Assembly: GCF_002252565.1 (NCBI RefSeq) | Contig: NZ_NPML01000018.1 | Coordinates: 1-64,000, forward strand | DNA from: Petroclostridium xylanilyticum | Lineage (GTDB): Bacteria > Bacillota > Clostridia > SK-Y3 | Direction: 5' to 3' | DNA length: 64,000 bases | In this document: piece by piece, positions 1 through 7,439 of the stretch | How the letters are laid out: every line of letters begins with the position of its first letter | How positions within the stretch are numbered: the stretch's first letter is position 1 | Position numbers and translations under genes: made by a program | Notes under the pieces: generated by a model | What the model saw: only the letters and a program-made list of their open reading frames with translations | Databases searched by the model: none | Told to the model about the DNA's origin: nothing

Positions 1-213
1 CCCCTTTTTAAAATTTAATTTACATGGGTATCTTAGACTATTTTTTTGTCTCTTTTCAAATGAAATTCTTTCCTTGGAATATTATTCATCAACTAAATTA
101 AATGCACCCTTTATTTCCTCTGCTGCGTTAACAATCTCTGAGCCTTTCCACAATATTCATAAACCAGATTAAATGCACCCTTTAATACCGGTTCTTAGAT
201 TATCAATTAAAAT

Positions 214-246
214 GGCCCAATACTCCCGTAATTACCATATTGAGCC
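214..246 (-). terminator. Expression-platform terminator of riboswitch copy 1
   Basis: On the minus strand GGCTCAATA pairs with TATTGGGCC (nine pairs, one G-U) and is followed by a T-rich tract. It lies just downstream of the aptamer, the position expected for transcription control by ligand. Confidence 0.7.
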
Positions 247-263
247 TTAAAAACACTCTTTTC

Positions 264-337
264 GGCAACCTGGCAATCATAGTCAAAAACAACTTTAGAC
301 CCATAGCTTTGCGTCCTTACCTTTCGATAAGTTTGCC
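264..337 (-). promoter_or_regulatory. c-di-GMP-I (GEMM-I) riboswitch, copy 1
   Basis: Read on the minus strand, the conserved GEMM-I landmarks are present in order: GGCAA opening P1, a CTTATC-GAAA-GGTAAG hairpin with GAAA tetraloop, the signature GGACGCAAAGC, a CTAAAG tetraloop-receptor-like segment, a second hairpin arm ending GATTGCCAGG, and TTGCC closing P1. The assignment rests on motif recognition and hand folding. The family binds cyclic di-GMP and often controls surface or motility genes. No target gene is visible inside the window for this copy. Confidence 0.85.
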
Positions 338-394
338 TTTTTGCGAATTATTTTTAAATTTACCATCATTAATACATTTTACATTTCTTGTTAA

Positions 395-424
395 ATTATA
401 AACTATTTTGGCGAATTGTGTCAA
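395..424 (-). promoter_or_regulatory. sigma-A promoter of riboswitch copy 1
   Basis: Minus-strand TTGACA (419-424) and TATAAT (395-400) are separated by 18 bases, about 60 bases upstream of the aptamer. Confidence 0.8.
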
Positions 425-467
425 GACATATATTGTAAAAAAACAAATGTGACATGGGTGTGACATG

Positions 468-519
468 TGTGACATGGGGACGGTTCGTGTGTCACATGTG
501 ATTAAGGAACCGTCCCCAT
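468..519. repeat. GGGGACGGTTC hairpin element
   Basis: GGGGACGGTTC at 476-486 faces GAACCGTCCCC at 507-517, with TGTGACA/TGTCACA words around the left core. It is a member of the dispersed family discussed with the RAYT element at 52732-53583. Confidence 0.9.
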
Positions 520-549
520 TGTTCCGCACTAAGCACCTGGCACCGCTTC

Positions 550-1470
550 TTAGTTATTTAAGTATGGGTCCAAGTCTTCTGCCTTTTCAATATTAAATAT
601 ATTCAGTGCTATTTTTTTAAGCTGTTCTTCTCCTAATCGCTCAATCTTCTGCCTGTAATCCGATGGAATGTTTTTAATTCTTTGTTCCAGTTGCATCATG
701 ATTACTTGCTCTATTCCTTTTTCTATCCCTTTTTCTATTCCTTTTTCTATTCCTTTTTCTATCCCTTTTTCTATTCCTTTTTCTATTCCTTTTTTCTCCG
801 CAAATTTTATTACATTCAACATGCTTATCTCCTCCCATATCTCTTCATAATCATTCAAATTTAAAAACTTATCGGCCAACACAAGAACTGCCGATACTAT
901 GGCCTCATAATGGCTTTTCTTTAACTTTATTCTACTGCATAATTTTATTACTTCTTTGGTTCTCTCTTTTACAGTTTTTGTGCTTTTCATAATTGGTAGA
1001 AATATCAGGTTAAGCCAGTCGGGCTGTTGCCCACTGTTAATTTTTTGTACTTCCTGTTCATAAATTATGTCTCCATCATATTGCTTCATATGTATTATTT
1101 CAATTCTATAATTGATTGCACCCATCTCAAAACCCTGTTCCAGCTGCTCATTTTTGCCACTGTATATTACCACTGTCTTGACCGGCTTTTTATGCTGCAT
1201 TATCATTCTGGCATCGTACATGAATATTCTATAAAGAGTCTCCTGTGTAAAGTCCGATTGAAACTCCAGATGCAGTAAACTGCTGTCCTTTAGTTCAAAC
1301 ATGAAATCAGTGTGCATGGTATTGGCTTCTATCTTAGGAAGTTCTGTAGGGAATATCCTTTCTATTTGTGCACATTTTATTCCCAGAAATTCCAATATCC
1401 TTCCCTTGAATACACCTGCCGCCAATTTGAATATTAAATCATAATTCTTATCCGTTACTTTCTTTTGCAT
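550..1470 (-). CDS. Rpn family recombination-promoting nuclease/putative transposase, copy A
   Basis: A 306-residue protein of the Rpn/PD-(D/E)XK nuclease-transposase family, which in E. coli promotes RecA-independent recombination. The N-terminal half shows the family pattern: TDFMFEL supplies the acidic residue and HLEFQ the E-x-Q version of the E-x-K motif. The C-terminal region carries six GIEK blocks and a GIEQ block, typical of the low-complexity tails in this family, then a helical end. ATG at 1470 is chosen because GGAGG lies seven bases upstream; GTG at 1476 would overlap that site. Its stop codon abuts a small hairpin (AAGCG...TGCTT). Two near-identical copies follow in tandem. Confidence 0.85.
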   Translation of the reverse strand: MQKKVTDKNYDLIFKLAAGVFKGRILEFLGIKCAQIERIFPTELPKIEANTMHTDFMFELKDSSLLHLEFQSDFTQETLYRIFMYDARMIMQHKKPVKTVVIYSGKNEQLEQGFEMGAINYRIEIIHMKQYDGDIIYEQEVQKINSGQQPDWLNLIFLPIMKSTKTVKERTKEVIKLCSRIKLKKSHYEAIVSAVLVLADKFLNLNDYEEIWEEISMLNVIKFAEKKGIEKGIEKGIEKGIEKGIEKGIEKGIEQVIMMQLEQRIKNIPSDYRQKIERLGEEQLKKIALNIFNIEKAEDLDPYLNN

Positions 1471-1565
1471 CTTCACACCTCCAGTTTATCATATTTGCCA
1501 CCTATTGTAAATCCAGTATATATCAAACATATGTTCGTGTCAATGGTGAAAATATGTGACATGGG

Positions 1566-1629
1566 TGTGACATGGGGACGGTTCTCTGTCACATGCTCTT
1601 TTTATGTGTCAGAAGAACCGTCCCCATGG
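1566..1629. repeat. GGGGACGGTTC hairpin element
   Basis: GGGGACGGTTCT and AGAACCGTCCCC form the arms, with TGTCACAT and ATGTGTCA nested inside. It lies immediately downstream of the DUF2442 gene, between it and the nuclease gene. Confidence 0.9.
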
Positions 1630-1638
1630 TTTACTGGT

Positions 1639-1875
1639 TTACCATGGTTTACTATCCTCATAAAGAACTTCAGGGTCAATATCCGCTTGATTACTCCACT
1701 CTATGCTGTCAAAACTCACTCTAACTGACCTAAACAATTTTTCATCTTTTAATTCTTTAAAAATACCTTTGTTCAGATAAGGTTTCATATCAAATATTCT
1801 TTTTTCCCCATTTTCAAAAGTTAATAGCAATTGGTAGTCCCTTAAAGGTTCAACATCAATAATAGCTAAATACAT
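1639..1875 (-). CDS. DUF2442 domain protein, copy A
   Basis: A 78-residue protein matching the DUF2442 pattern (start YLAIIDVEPL, then LLLTFENGEKRIFDMKPYL and DIDPEVLYED). Members are small proteins often next to DUF4160 or toxin-antitoxin genes; the molecular function is not established. ATG at 1875 has GGAGG seven bases upstream; ATG at 1881 is too close to it. The last codons and the stop run into repeated TGGTAAACCA words that connect to the hairpin at 1566-1629, so the native C-terminus may have been replaced. No DUF4160 partner is present. Confidence 0.75.
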   Translation of the reverse strand: MYLAIIDVEPLRDYQLLLTFENGEKRIFDMKPYLNKGIFKELKDEKLFRSVRVSFDSIEWSNQADIDPEVLYEDSKPW

Positions 1876-1942
1876 AAACATACCTCCTTTACTTTAACGG
1901 TTCAATTTTAAAAGGAAGCTCGCCATTCATTGCTAGAATTCA

Positions 1943-2037
1943 TGTGACATGGGGACGGTTCGTCTGTCACCTGCGCTTTTTATGTGACTGAGGAACCGTC
2001 CCCATGTCACATTTTATGTGTCAGAAGAACCGTCCCC
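1943..2037. repeat. GGGGACGGTTC hairpin element plus an extra half-copy
   Basis: A full element (1943-2011) with outer TGTGACAT/ATGTCACA stems is followed by a second right half ending in AGAACCGTCCCC. It lies upstream of the DUF2442 gene. Confidence 0.9.
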
Positions 2038-2040
2038 TTG

Positions 2041-2197
2041 GTTTGTGTCTAAGGATTTCAAAAAGTTTTTTAATTCTAGCATCTTACTATTAAAATTAAT
2101 TCCTCTTGCAGAACAAAAGTTTTCAATCCACTTGTTAGTGCCGGCTTAAAAAATCCGCAAATCTATCAAATTTCCAATGTAAAATTACGTATTTGTG
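2041..2197 (-). pseudogene. Coding-like relic, frameshifted
   Basis: On the minus strand one frame reads KYVILHWKFDRFADFL before a stop; the next frame continues NKWIENFCSARGINFNSKM and LKNFLKSLDT. Amino-acid composition looks protein-like in both pieces, and they join across one frameshift, but I do not recognise the family. A second copy lies one unit to the right, around 4115-4271. Treat as a possible remnant only. Confidence 0.3.
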
Positions 2198-2272
2198 TGA
2201 AAAAATAAAAAGAAAAAAAGAAAACTACTCATAACAGAGTTATGAAGTAGCAACAACAAAATCTTATTTCAT

Positions 2273-2520
2273 ATGCTTTCCGGTCCATTTCCGCCAAATC
2301 ACCGAATAAGTCCGAAACCAAACACAGTAAGCCTTAGAACACTGGAAAGGTATTTAAAACTCTATTATGAAGGTGGTCTTGAGGCATTAAAGCCAAGTCA
2401 AAAGGAACGGGCCTCCAGAATACCAGTGGACTATCTGGAACAAGCTGCCCTATTAAGACGTGAAAATCCCAAGCGCAGTATTCTAACCATTATCTCTATG
2501 CTAGAAAAATCCGGACCGAC
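2273..2520 (+). pseudogene. Transposase N-terminal helix-turn-helix fragment, unit A
   Basis: The frame encodes VSLRTLERYLKLYYEGGLEA, then LKPSQKERASRIP and LRRENPKRSILTIISMLEKS. This resembles the DNA-binding N-terminus of Mu/IS481-type DDE transposases. No catalytic domain follows: the frame runs into a GACGGTTC hairpin at 2513 and stops. No ribosome site is visible. It is a decayed fragment interrupted or abutted by the hairpin. Confidence 0.65.
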
Positions 2521-2590
2521 GGTTCGTCTGTCACATGCGCTTTTTATGTGACTGAAGAACCGTCCCTATGTCACCCTAGAACCGTCCCCT
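2513..2590. repeat. GACGGTTC hairpin element, partly degenerate
   Basis: The left core reads GACGGTTC with a degraded 5' side, and the right core GAACCGTCCC. An extra right half (AGAACCGTCCCC) follows. It cuts off the transposase remnant and lies close to the junction between units A and B. Confidence 0.85.
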
Positions 2591-2635
2591 TGGTTCATAT
2601 TCGTTTTTCCATTACTAAGCGCCTGGCACCGCTTC

Positions 2636-3544
2636 TTAGTTATTTAAGTATGGGTCCAAGTCCTCTGCCTTTTCAATATTAAATATATTCAGTGCTATTT
2701 TTTTAAGCTGTTCTTCTCCTAATCGCTCAATCTTCTGCCTGTAATCCGATGGAATGTTTTTAATTCTTTGTTCCAGTTGCATCATGATTACTTGCTCTAT
2801 TCCTTTTTCTATCCCTTTTTCTATTCCTTTTTCTATCCCTTTTTCTATTCCTTTTTCTATTCCTTTTTTCTCCGCAAATTTTATTACATTCAACATGCTT
2901 ATCTCCTCCCATATCTCTTCATAATCATTCAAATTTAAAAACTTATCGGCCAACACAAGAACTGCCGATACTATGGCCTCATAATGGCTTTTCTTTAACT
3001 TTATTCTACTGCATAATTTTATTACTTCTTTGGTTCTCTCTTTTACAGTTTTTGTGCTTTTCATAATTGGTAGAAATATCAGGTTAAGCCAGTCGGGCTG
3101 TTGCCCACTGTTGATTTTTTGTACTTCCTGTTCATAAATTATGTCTCCATCATATTGCTTCATATGTATTATTTCAATTCTATAATTGATTGCACCCATC
3201 TCAAAACCCTGTTCCAGCTGCTCATTTTTGCCACTGTATATTACCACTGTCTTGACCGGCTTTTTATGCTGCATTATCATTCTGGCATCGTACATGAATA
3301 TTCTATAAAGAGTCTCCTGTGTAAAGTCCGATTGAAACTCCAGATGCAGTAAACTGCTGTCCTTTAGTTCAAACATGAAATCAGTGTGCATGGTATTGGC
3401 TTCTATCTTAGGAAGTTCTGTAGGGAATATCCTTTCTATTTGTGCACATTTTATTCCCAGAAATTCCAATATCCTTCCCTTGAATACACCTGCCGCCAAT
3501 TTGAATATTAAATCATAATTCTTATCCGTTACTTTCTTTTGCAT
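2636..3544 (-). CDS. Rpn family nuclease/putative transposase, copy B
   Basis: A 302-residue copy of the 550-1470 gene, with identical predicted protein except for one fewer GIEK block (five plus GIEQ). The same ATG with GGAGG seven bases upstream is used. Catalytic-type residues in TDFMFEL and HLEFQ are intact, so this copy is not visibly inactivated. Nucleotide differences from copy A are few, indicating recent duplication rather than independent arrival. Confidence 0.85.
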   Translation of the reverse strand: MQKKVTDKNYDLIFKLAAGVFKGRILEFLGIKCAQIERIFPTELPKIEANTMHTDFMFELKDSSLLHLEFQSDFTQETLYRIFMYDARMIMQHKKPVKTVVIYSGKNEQLEQGFEMGAINYRIEIIHMKQYDGDIIYEQEVQKINSGQQPDWLNLIFLPIMKSTKTVKERTKEVIKLCSRIKLKKSHYEAIVSAVLVLADKFLNLNDYEEIWEEISMLNVIKFAEKKGIEKGIEKGIEKGIEKGIEKGIEQVIMMQLEQRIKNIPSDYRQKIERLGEEQLKKIALNIFNIEKAEDLDPYLNN

Positions 3545-3639
3545 CTTCACACCTCCAGTTTATCATATTTGCCACCTATTGTAAATCCAGTATATATCAA
3601 ACATATGTTCGTGTCAATGGTGAAAATATGTGACATGGG

Positions 3640-3703
3640 TGTGACATGGGGACGGTTCTCTGTCACATGCTCTTTTTATGTGTCAGAAGAACCGTCCCCA
3701 TGG
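3640..3703. repeat. GGGGACGGTTC hairpin element, unit B copy
   Basis: Copy of the 1566-1629 element at the 2074-base tandem period. Confidence 0.9.
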
Positions 3704-3712
3704 TTTACTGGT

Positions 3713-3949
3713 TTACCATGGTTTACTATCCTCATAAAGAACTTCAGGGTCAATATCCGCTTGATTACTCCACTCTATGCTGTCAAAACTCACTCTAACT
3801 GACCTAAACAATTTTTCATCTTTTAATTCTTTAAAAATACCTTTGTTCAGATAAGGTTTCATATCAAATATTCTTTTTTCCCCATTTTCAAAAGTTAATA
3901 GCAATTGGTAGTCCCTTAAAGGTTCAACATCAATAATAGCTAAATACAT
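3713..3949 (-). CDS. DUF2442 domain protein, copy B
   Basis: Predicted protein identical to the 1639-1875 product, with the same GGAGG-spaced ATG and the same repeat-derived stop region. Function is unknown for the family. Confidence 0.75.
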   Translation of the reverse strand: MYLAIIDVEPLRDYQLLLTFENGEKRIFDMKPYLNKGIFKELKDEKLFRSVRVSFDSIEWSNQADIDPEVLYEDSKPW

Positions 3950-4016
3950 AAACATACCTCCTTTACTTTAACGGTTCAATTTTAAAAGGAAGCTCGCCAT
4001 TCATTGCTAGAATTCA

Positions 4017-4111
4017 TGTGACATGGGGACGGTTCGTCTGTCACCTGCGCTTTTTATGTGACTGAGGAACCGTCCCCATGTCACATTTTATGTGTCAGAA
4101 GAACCGTCCCC
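4017..4111. repeat. GGGGACGGTTC hairpin element, unit B copy
   Basis: Tandem-period copy of the 1943-2037 element with its extra half. Confidence 0.9.
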
Positions 4112-4346
4112 TTGGTTTGTGTCTAAGGATTTCAAAAAGTTTTTTAATTCTAGCATCTTACTATTAAAATTAATTCCTCTTGCAGAACAAAAGTTTTCAA
4201 TCCACTTGTTAGTGCCGGCTTAAAAAATCCGCAAATCTATCAAATTTCCAATGTAAAATTACGTATTTGTGTGAAAAAATAAAAAGAAAAAAAGAAAACT
4301 ACTCATAACAGAGTTATGAAGTAGCAACAACAAAATCTTATTTCAT

Positions 4347-4594
4347 ATGCTTTCCGGTCCATTTCCGCCAAATCACCGAATAAGTCCGAAACCAAACACA
4401 GTAAGCCTTAGAACACTGGAAAGGTATTTAAAACTCTATTATGAAGGTGGTCTTGAGGCATTAAAGCCAAGTCAAAAGGAACGGGCCTCCAGAATACCAG
4501 TGGACTATCTGGAACAAGCTGCCCTATTAAGACGTGAAAATCCCAAGCGCAGTATTCTAACCATTATCTCTATGCTAGAAAAATCCGGACCGAC
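4347..4594 (+). pseudogene. Transposase helix-turn-helix fragment, unit B
   Basis: Same sequence and same truncation as the fragment at 2273-2520. Confidence 0.65.
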
Positions 4595-4664
4595 GGTTCG
4601 TCTGTCACATGCGCTTTTTATGTGACTGAAGAACCGTCCCTATGTCACCCTAGAACCGTCCCCT
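4587..4664. repeat. GACGGTTC hairpin element, unit B copy
   Basis: Tandem-period copy of the element at 2513-2590, near the B/C unit junction. Confidence 0.85.
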
Positions 4665-4709
4665 TGGTTCATATTCGTTTTTCCATTACTAAGCGCCTGG
4701 CACCGCTTC

Positions 4710-5618
4710 TTAGTTATTTAAGTATGGGTCCAAGTCCTCTGCCTTTTCAATATTAAATATATTCAGTGCTATTTTTTTAAGCTGTTCTTCTCCTAATCGC
4801 TCAATCTTCTGCCTGTAATCCGATGGAATGTTTTTAATTCTTTGTTCCAGTTGCATCATGATTACTTGCTCTATTCCTTTTTCTATCCCTTTTTCTATTC
4901 CTTTTTCTATCCCTTTTTCTATTCCTTTTTCTATTCCTTTTTTCTCCGCAAATTTTATTACATTCAACATGCTTATCTCCTCCCATATCTCTTCATAATC
5001 ATTCAAATTTAAAAACTTATCGGCCAACACAAGAACTGCCGATACTATGGCCTCATAATGGCTTTTCTTTAACTTTATTCTACTGCATAATTTTATTACT
5101 TCTTTGGTTCTCTCTTTTACAGTTTTTGTGCTTTTCATAATTGGTAGAAATATCAGGTTAAGCCAGTCGGGCTGTTGCCCACTGTTGATTTTTTGTACTT
5201 CCTGTTCATAAATTATGTCTCCATCATATTGCTTCATATGTATTATTTCAATTCTATAATTGATTGCACCCATCTCAAAACCCTGTTCCAGCTGCTCATT
5301 TTTGCCACTGTATATTACCACTGTCTTGACCGGCTTTTTATGCTGCATTATCATTCTGGCATCGTACATGAATATTCTATAAAGAGTCTCCTGTGTAAAG
5401 TCCGATTGAAACTCCAGATGCAGTAAACTGCTGTCCTTTAGTTCAAACATGAAATCAGTGTGCATGGTATTGGCTTCTATCTTAGGAAGTTCTGTAGGGA
5501 ATATCCTTTCTATTTGTGCACATTTTATTCCCAGAAATTCCAATATCCTTCCCTTGAATACACCTGCCGCCAATTTGAATATTAAATCATAATTCTTATC
5601 CGTTACTTTCTTTTGCAT
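4710..5618 (-). CDS. Rpn family nuclease/putative transposase, copy C
   Basis: A third copy, 302 residues, with the same predicted protein as copy B. The tandem unit ends about 75 bases upstream of its start, so this copy has a different upstream region: a terminator-like hairpin at 5704-5735 instead of the DUF2442 gene. Its expression may therefore differ from copies A and B. Confidence 0.85.
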   Translation of the reverse strand: MQKKVTDKNYDLIFKLAAGVFKGRILEFLGIKCAQIERIFPTELPKIEANTMHTDFMFELKDSSLLHLEFQSDFTQETLYRIFMYDARMIMQHKKPVKTVVIYSGKNEQLEQGFEMGAINYRIEIIHMKQYDGDIIYEQEVQKINSGQQPDWLNLIFLPIMKSTKTVKERTKEVIKLCSRIKLKKSHYEAIVSAVLVLADKFLNLNDYEEIWEEISMLNVIKFAEKKGIEKGIEKGIEKGIEKGIEKGIEQVIMMQLEQRIKNIPSDYRQKIERLGEEQLKKIALNIFNIEKAEDLDPYLNN

Positions 5619-5703
5619 CTTCACACCTCCAGTTTATCATATTTGCCACCTATTGTAAATCCAGTATATATCAAACATATGTTCGTGTCAATGATGAAAA
5701 TAT

Positions 5704-5735
5704 AAGCCGCCTGCCCAATTTAAAACAGGTGGCTT
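5704..5735 (-). terminator. Intrinsic terminator-like hairpin downstream of truncated cpsD
   Basis: AAGCCACCTG pairs with CAGGCGGCTT on the minus strand (one G-U), followed by a TA-rich tail. It would end transcription coming from the wzz-cpsD remnant. Confidence 0.55.
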
Positions 5736-5783
5736 AACACTTGCATCCATGTCACACAATCTTCTCAACCACTCTGTGACATG

Positions 5784-5852
5784 TGTGACATGGGGACGGT
5801 TCGTCTGTCACATGCGCTTTTTATGTGACTAAGGAACCGTCCCCGTGTCACA
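5784..5852. repeat. GGGGACGGTTC hairpin element truncating cpsD
   Basis: A full element: TGTGACA, GGGGACGGTTC, TGTCACAT, spacer GCGCTTTTT, ATGTGACT, GGAACCGTCCCC, GTGTCACA. Its right edge supplies the TGA that ends the kinase fragment. Confidence 0.92.
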
Positions 5853-6186
5853 CAGCTGACTTCTGTATATGCTGCTTATAATCATCATGCTGCGCAAGGA
5901 CATTCGTCATCCCCTTTTGATTAGACAAATAAAATGTCCTATGTACCTTTGGCTTTCTTAAATCCGCATCAATCAATAAAGTCCTGCTTCCCGACTGTGC
6001 AAAAGTAATAGCAAGATTCGCTATGGTAGTCGTCTTACCCTCCCCTGGCCCGGCACTTGTCACCACAATTACCTTCAGAGGTTTATCAACACTGGAAAAC
6101 TGTATATTCGTCCTCAAAACTCTATAAGCCTCCGAGATAGGCGACTTAGGGTTGGTATGGGCAATTAACGATCTTTCACCTGACAT
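5848..6186 (-). pseudogene. CpsD/CapB-family tyrosine-protein kinase, C-terminally truncated
   Basis: The 112 residues match the N-terminal half of bacterial BY-kinases that pair with Wzz-type adaptors. Walker A GPGEGKTT and Walker A' LLIDADLRKP are present. Family members are about 220-240 residues, with a Walker B motif and a tyrosine-rich tail; both are missing here because the frame enters the hairpin element at 5784-5852, which provides the stop. ATG at 6186 has GGGAG about eight bases upstream. It lies downstream of wzz. A truncated product lacking Walker B is unlikely to phosphorylate. Confidence 0.85.
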
Positions 6187-6316
6187 CAAATAAACTCCCT
6201 TCTTAGAATTAACAATTCGACATACAATTCATAATCATTAATCATCAGTTATAATTCTTTCTGGTTATTTTAATAATTGCGCTTATCATATTCTTACACC
6301 CTTTGTTGTCAAAAGT

Positions 6317-6342
6317 AATTGACAATTGTCAATTGCCAATTA
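6317..6342. repeat. AATTGTCAATT palindromic repeat at the wzz stop
   Basis: AATTGACAATTGTCAATT is followed by a degenerate repeat; the wzz TAA is within it. Related repeats occur between the ribosomal genes (for example 34010-34100 and 43798-43825). Confidence 0.7.
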
Positions 6343-7002
6343 TTCCGGAAATACCGGAATAGTCCCGATAACTGGTAAACCAAGGTGTTTTTGCACGTCT
6401 TCCGGCGTCTTAATCGTATTATCCAGGTATTCTATCAAGAAAATGATTCCCAGTCCTGTCATCAACCCTACGAATGCGGCTATGGCAACATTGAGTTCTT
6501 TCTTTGGCTTAACAGGGGTAAGCGGTACTTCTGCCTTGTCTATTATCTGAACGTTCTCTACGTCCATCAGTTCTACAACTTTTTTCTTAAAAACTTCAGC
6601 TACTTTGTTGGCAATCTCTTTTGCCATTTCAGGATCTGTATCCTGTGCAGTTATCTCAATCAACCTTGTATCATTTTTTAAACTAACACCTAACTTGGCT
6701 GCCATCTGGCTGGTGGTCATGTCTTTGAGCCCTAATTCCTGTATAACTGTACTGGAAACCAGCCTGCTCTTTACCAGTTCACGGTAGTCTTTTACCAGCT
6801 GATTTCCTACCAGCAAATCGTTGTAGGCAATTCCCCCCTGGGTATCTATCTTTTTAAATACATATAACGTAGTATTAGACTGATAGATAGGTTTTAGTAC
6901 AAAAAAGCTAATCACTGCCGATGTGGTAGTAGAAAGTAATGTGATAAGAATGACAACCCATAATCTTTTTCTAATAATTTGCAAATACTCTCTTAACTCC
7001 AT
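6340..7002 (-). CDS. Wzz/YveK-type chain-length determinant (BY-kinase adaptor)
   Basis: A 220-residue membrane protein of the Wzz family, which sets polysaccharide chain length and, in Firmicutes, activates a separate CpsD kinase. Seen: the N-terminal MELREYLQIIRKRLW followed by a first membrane helix (about residues 17-38), an extracellular region, the proline-rich stretch before the second helix (PLTPVKPKKEL), and a C-terminal cytoplasmic tail. ATG at 7002 is preferred; an upstream GTG at 7014 is possible. It is separated by 153 bases from the broken cpsD. A promoter and c-di-GMP riboswitch lie 250-400 bases upstream on the same strand with no gene between, so it is the likely riboswitch target. 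Confidence 0.88.
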   Translation of the reverse strand: MELREYLQIIRKRLWVVILITLLSTTTSAVISFFVLKPIYQSNTTLYVFKKIDTQGGIAYNDLLVGNQLVKDYRELVKSRLVSSTVIQELGLKDMTTSQMAAKLGVSLKNDTRLIEITAQDTDPEMAKEIANKVAEVFKKKVVELMDVENVQIIDKAEVPLTPVKPKKELNVAIAAFVGLMTGLGIIFLIEYLDNTIKTPEDVQKHLGLPVIGTIPVFPE

Positions 7003-7205
7003 AATTAACCCCACTTCAATAAATTTTATAATATGTCGCTTTTTATGTATGATATAAACAAAATTATTATACCATTATAGCCTTTTCCCTTCAAATAAAA
7101 ATTTATTTCCTCTGCTGCGTTAACAATCTCTGAGCCTTTCCACAATATTCATAAACCAGATTAAATGCACCCTTTAATACCGGTTCTTAGATTATCAATT
7201 AAAAT

Positions 7206-7238
7206 GGCCCAATACTCCCGTAATTACCATATTGAGCC
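7206..7238 (-). terminator. Expression-platform terminator of riboswitch copy 2
   Basis: Same GGCTCAATA/TATTGGGCC hairpin and T-rich tail as copy 1, between the aptamer and wzz. Confidence 0.7.
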
Positions 7239-7255
7239 TTAAAAACACTCTTTTC

Positions 7256-7329
7256 GGCAACCTGGCAATCATAGTCAAAAACAACTTTAGACCCATAGCT
7301 TTGCGTCCTTACCTTTCGATAAGTTTGCC
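7256..7329 (-). promoter_or_regulatory. c-di-GMP-I (GEMM-I) riboswitch upstream of wzz
   Basis: Carries GGACGCAAAGC, the GAAA-capped P2 hairpin and the GGCAA/TTGCC P1 closure on the minus strand. Its position between a good promoter and the wzz-cpsD remnant suggests that cyclic di-GMP controls polysaccharide chain-length machinery. Whether the ligand turns expression on or off cannot be decided by reading; the terminator downstream indicates control of transcription. Confidence 0.87.
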
Positions 7330-7386
7330 TTTTTGCGAATTATTTTTAAATTTACCATCATTAATACATTTTACATTTCTTGTTAA

Positions 7387-7416
7387 ATTATAAACTATTT
7401 TGGCGAATTGTGTCAA
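7387..7416 (-). promoter_or_regulatory. sigma-A promoter for the riboswitch-wzz transcript
   Basis: TTGACA at 7411-7416 and TATAAT at 7387-7392 with an 18-base spacer. Confidence 0.82.
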
Positions 7417-7439
7417 GACATATATTGTAAAAAAACAAA

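Larger units (their letters stand above)
110..458. repeat. 349-bp direct repeat, left copy (regulatory cassette)
   Basis: The bases match 7102-7450 without any difference I could find by eye, at a constant offset of 6992. On the minus strand the cassette holds, in transcription order, a sigma-A promoter, a c-di-GMP-I riboswitch aptamer and an intrinsic terminator. The gene this copy would control lies left of the window or is gone. Positions 1-109 show no convincing gene; around 88-113 there is an imperfect second copy of the segment at 160-184 (shared word TTAAATGCACCCTTT). Confidence 0.95.
531..5700. repeat. Tandem array of a ~2.07-kb unit (2.5 copies)
   Basis: Unit A spans about 531-2616, unit B 2617-4690, and partial unit C 4691 to about 5692. 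B and C are in register at a period of 2074 bases; A is 12 bases longer because of one extra GIEK codon block in its nuclease gene. Only scattered single-base differences were seen (for example near 584 and 1049). Each full unit holds an Rpn-family gene, a DUF2442 gene, hairpin elements and a transposase remnant. Unit C stops shortly after its nuclease start codon. The near identity implies recent duplication, or an assembly problem that long reads would settle. Confidence 0.95.

Noticed and set aside
317-529. 70-codon minus-strand frame through the riboswitch region
   Set aside because: It crosses the promoter and hairpin repeats and has no homology pattern or ribosome site.
719-798. Run of ~12-base TTTTTCTATTCC repeats, considered as a CRISPR-like array
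   Set aside because: Units are contiguous, without spacers, and translate as GIEK in the nuclease gene.
668-864. Open frames with repeating PFSIPFSI/FFYPFFYS peptides
   Set aside because: They are the antisense of the GIEK codon repeat of the Rpn gene; no ribosome site and no family resemblance.
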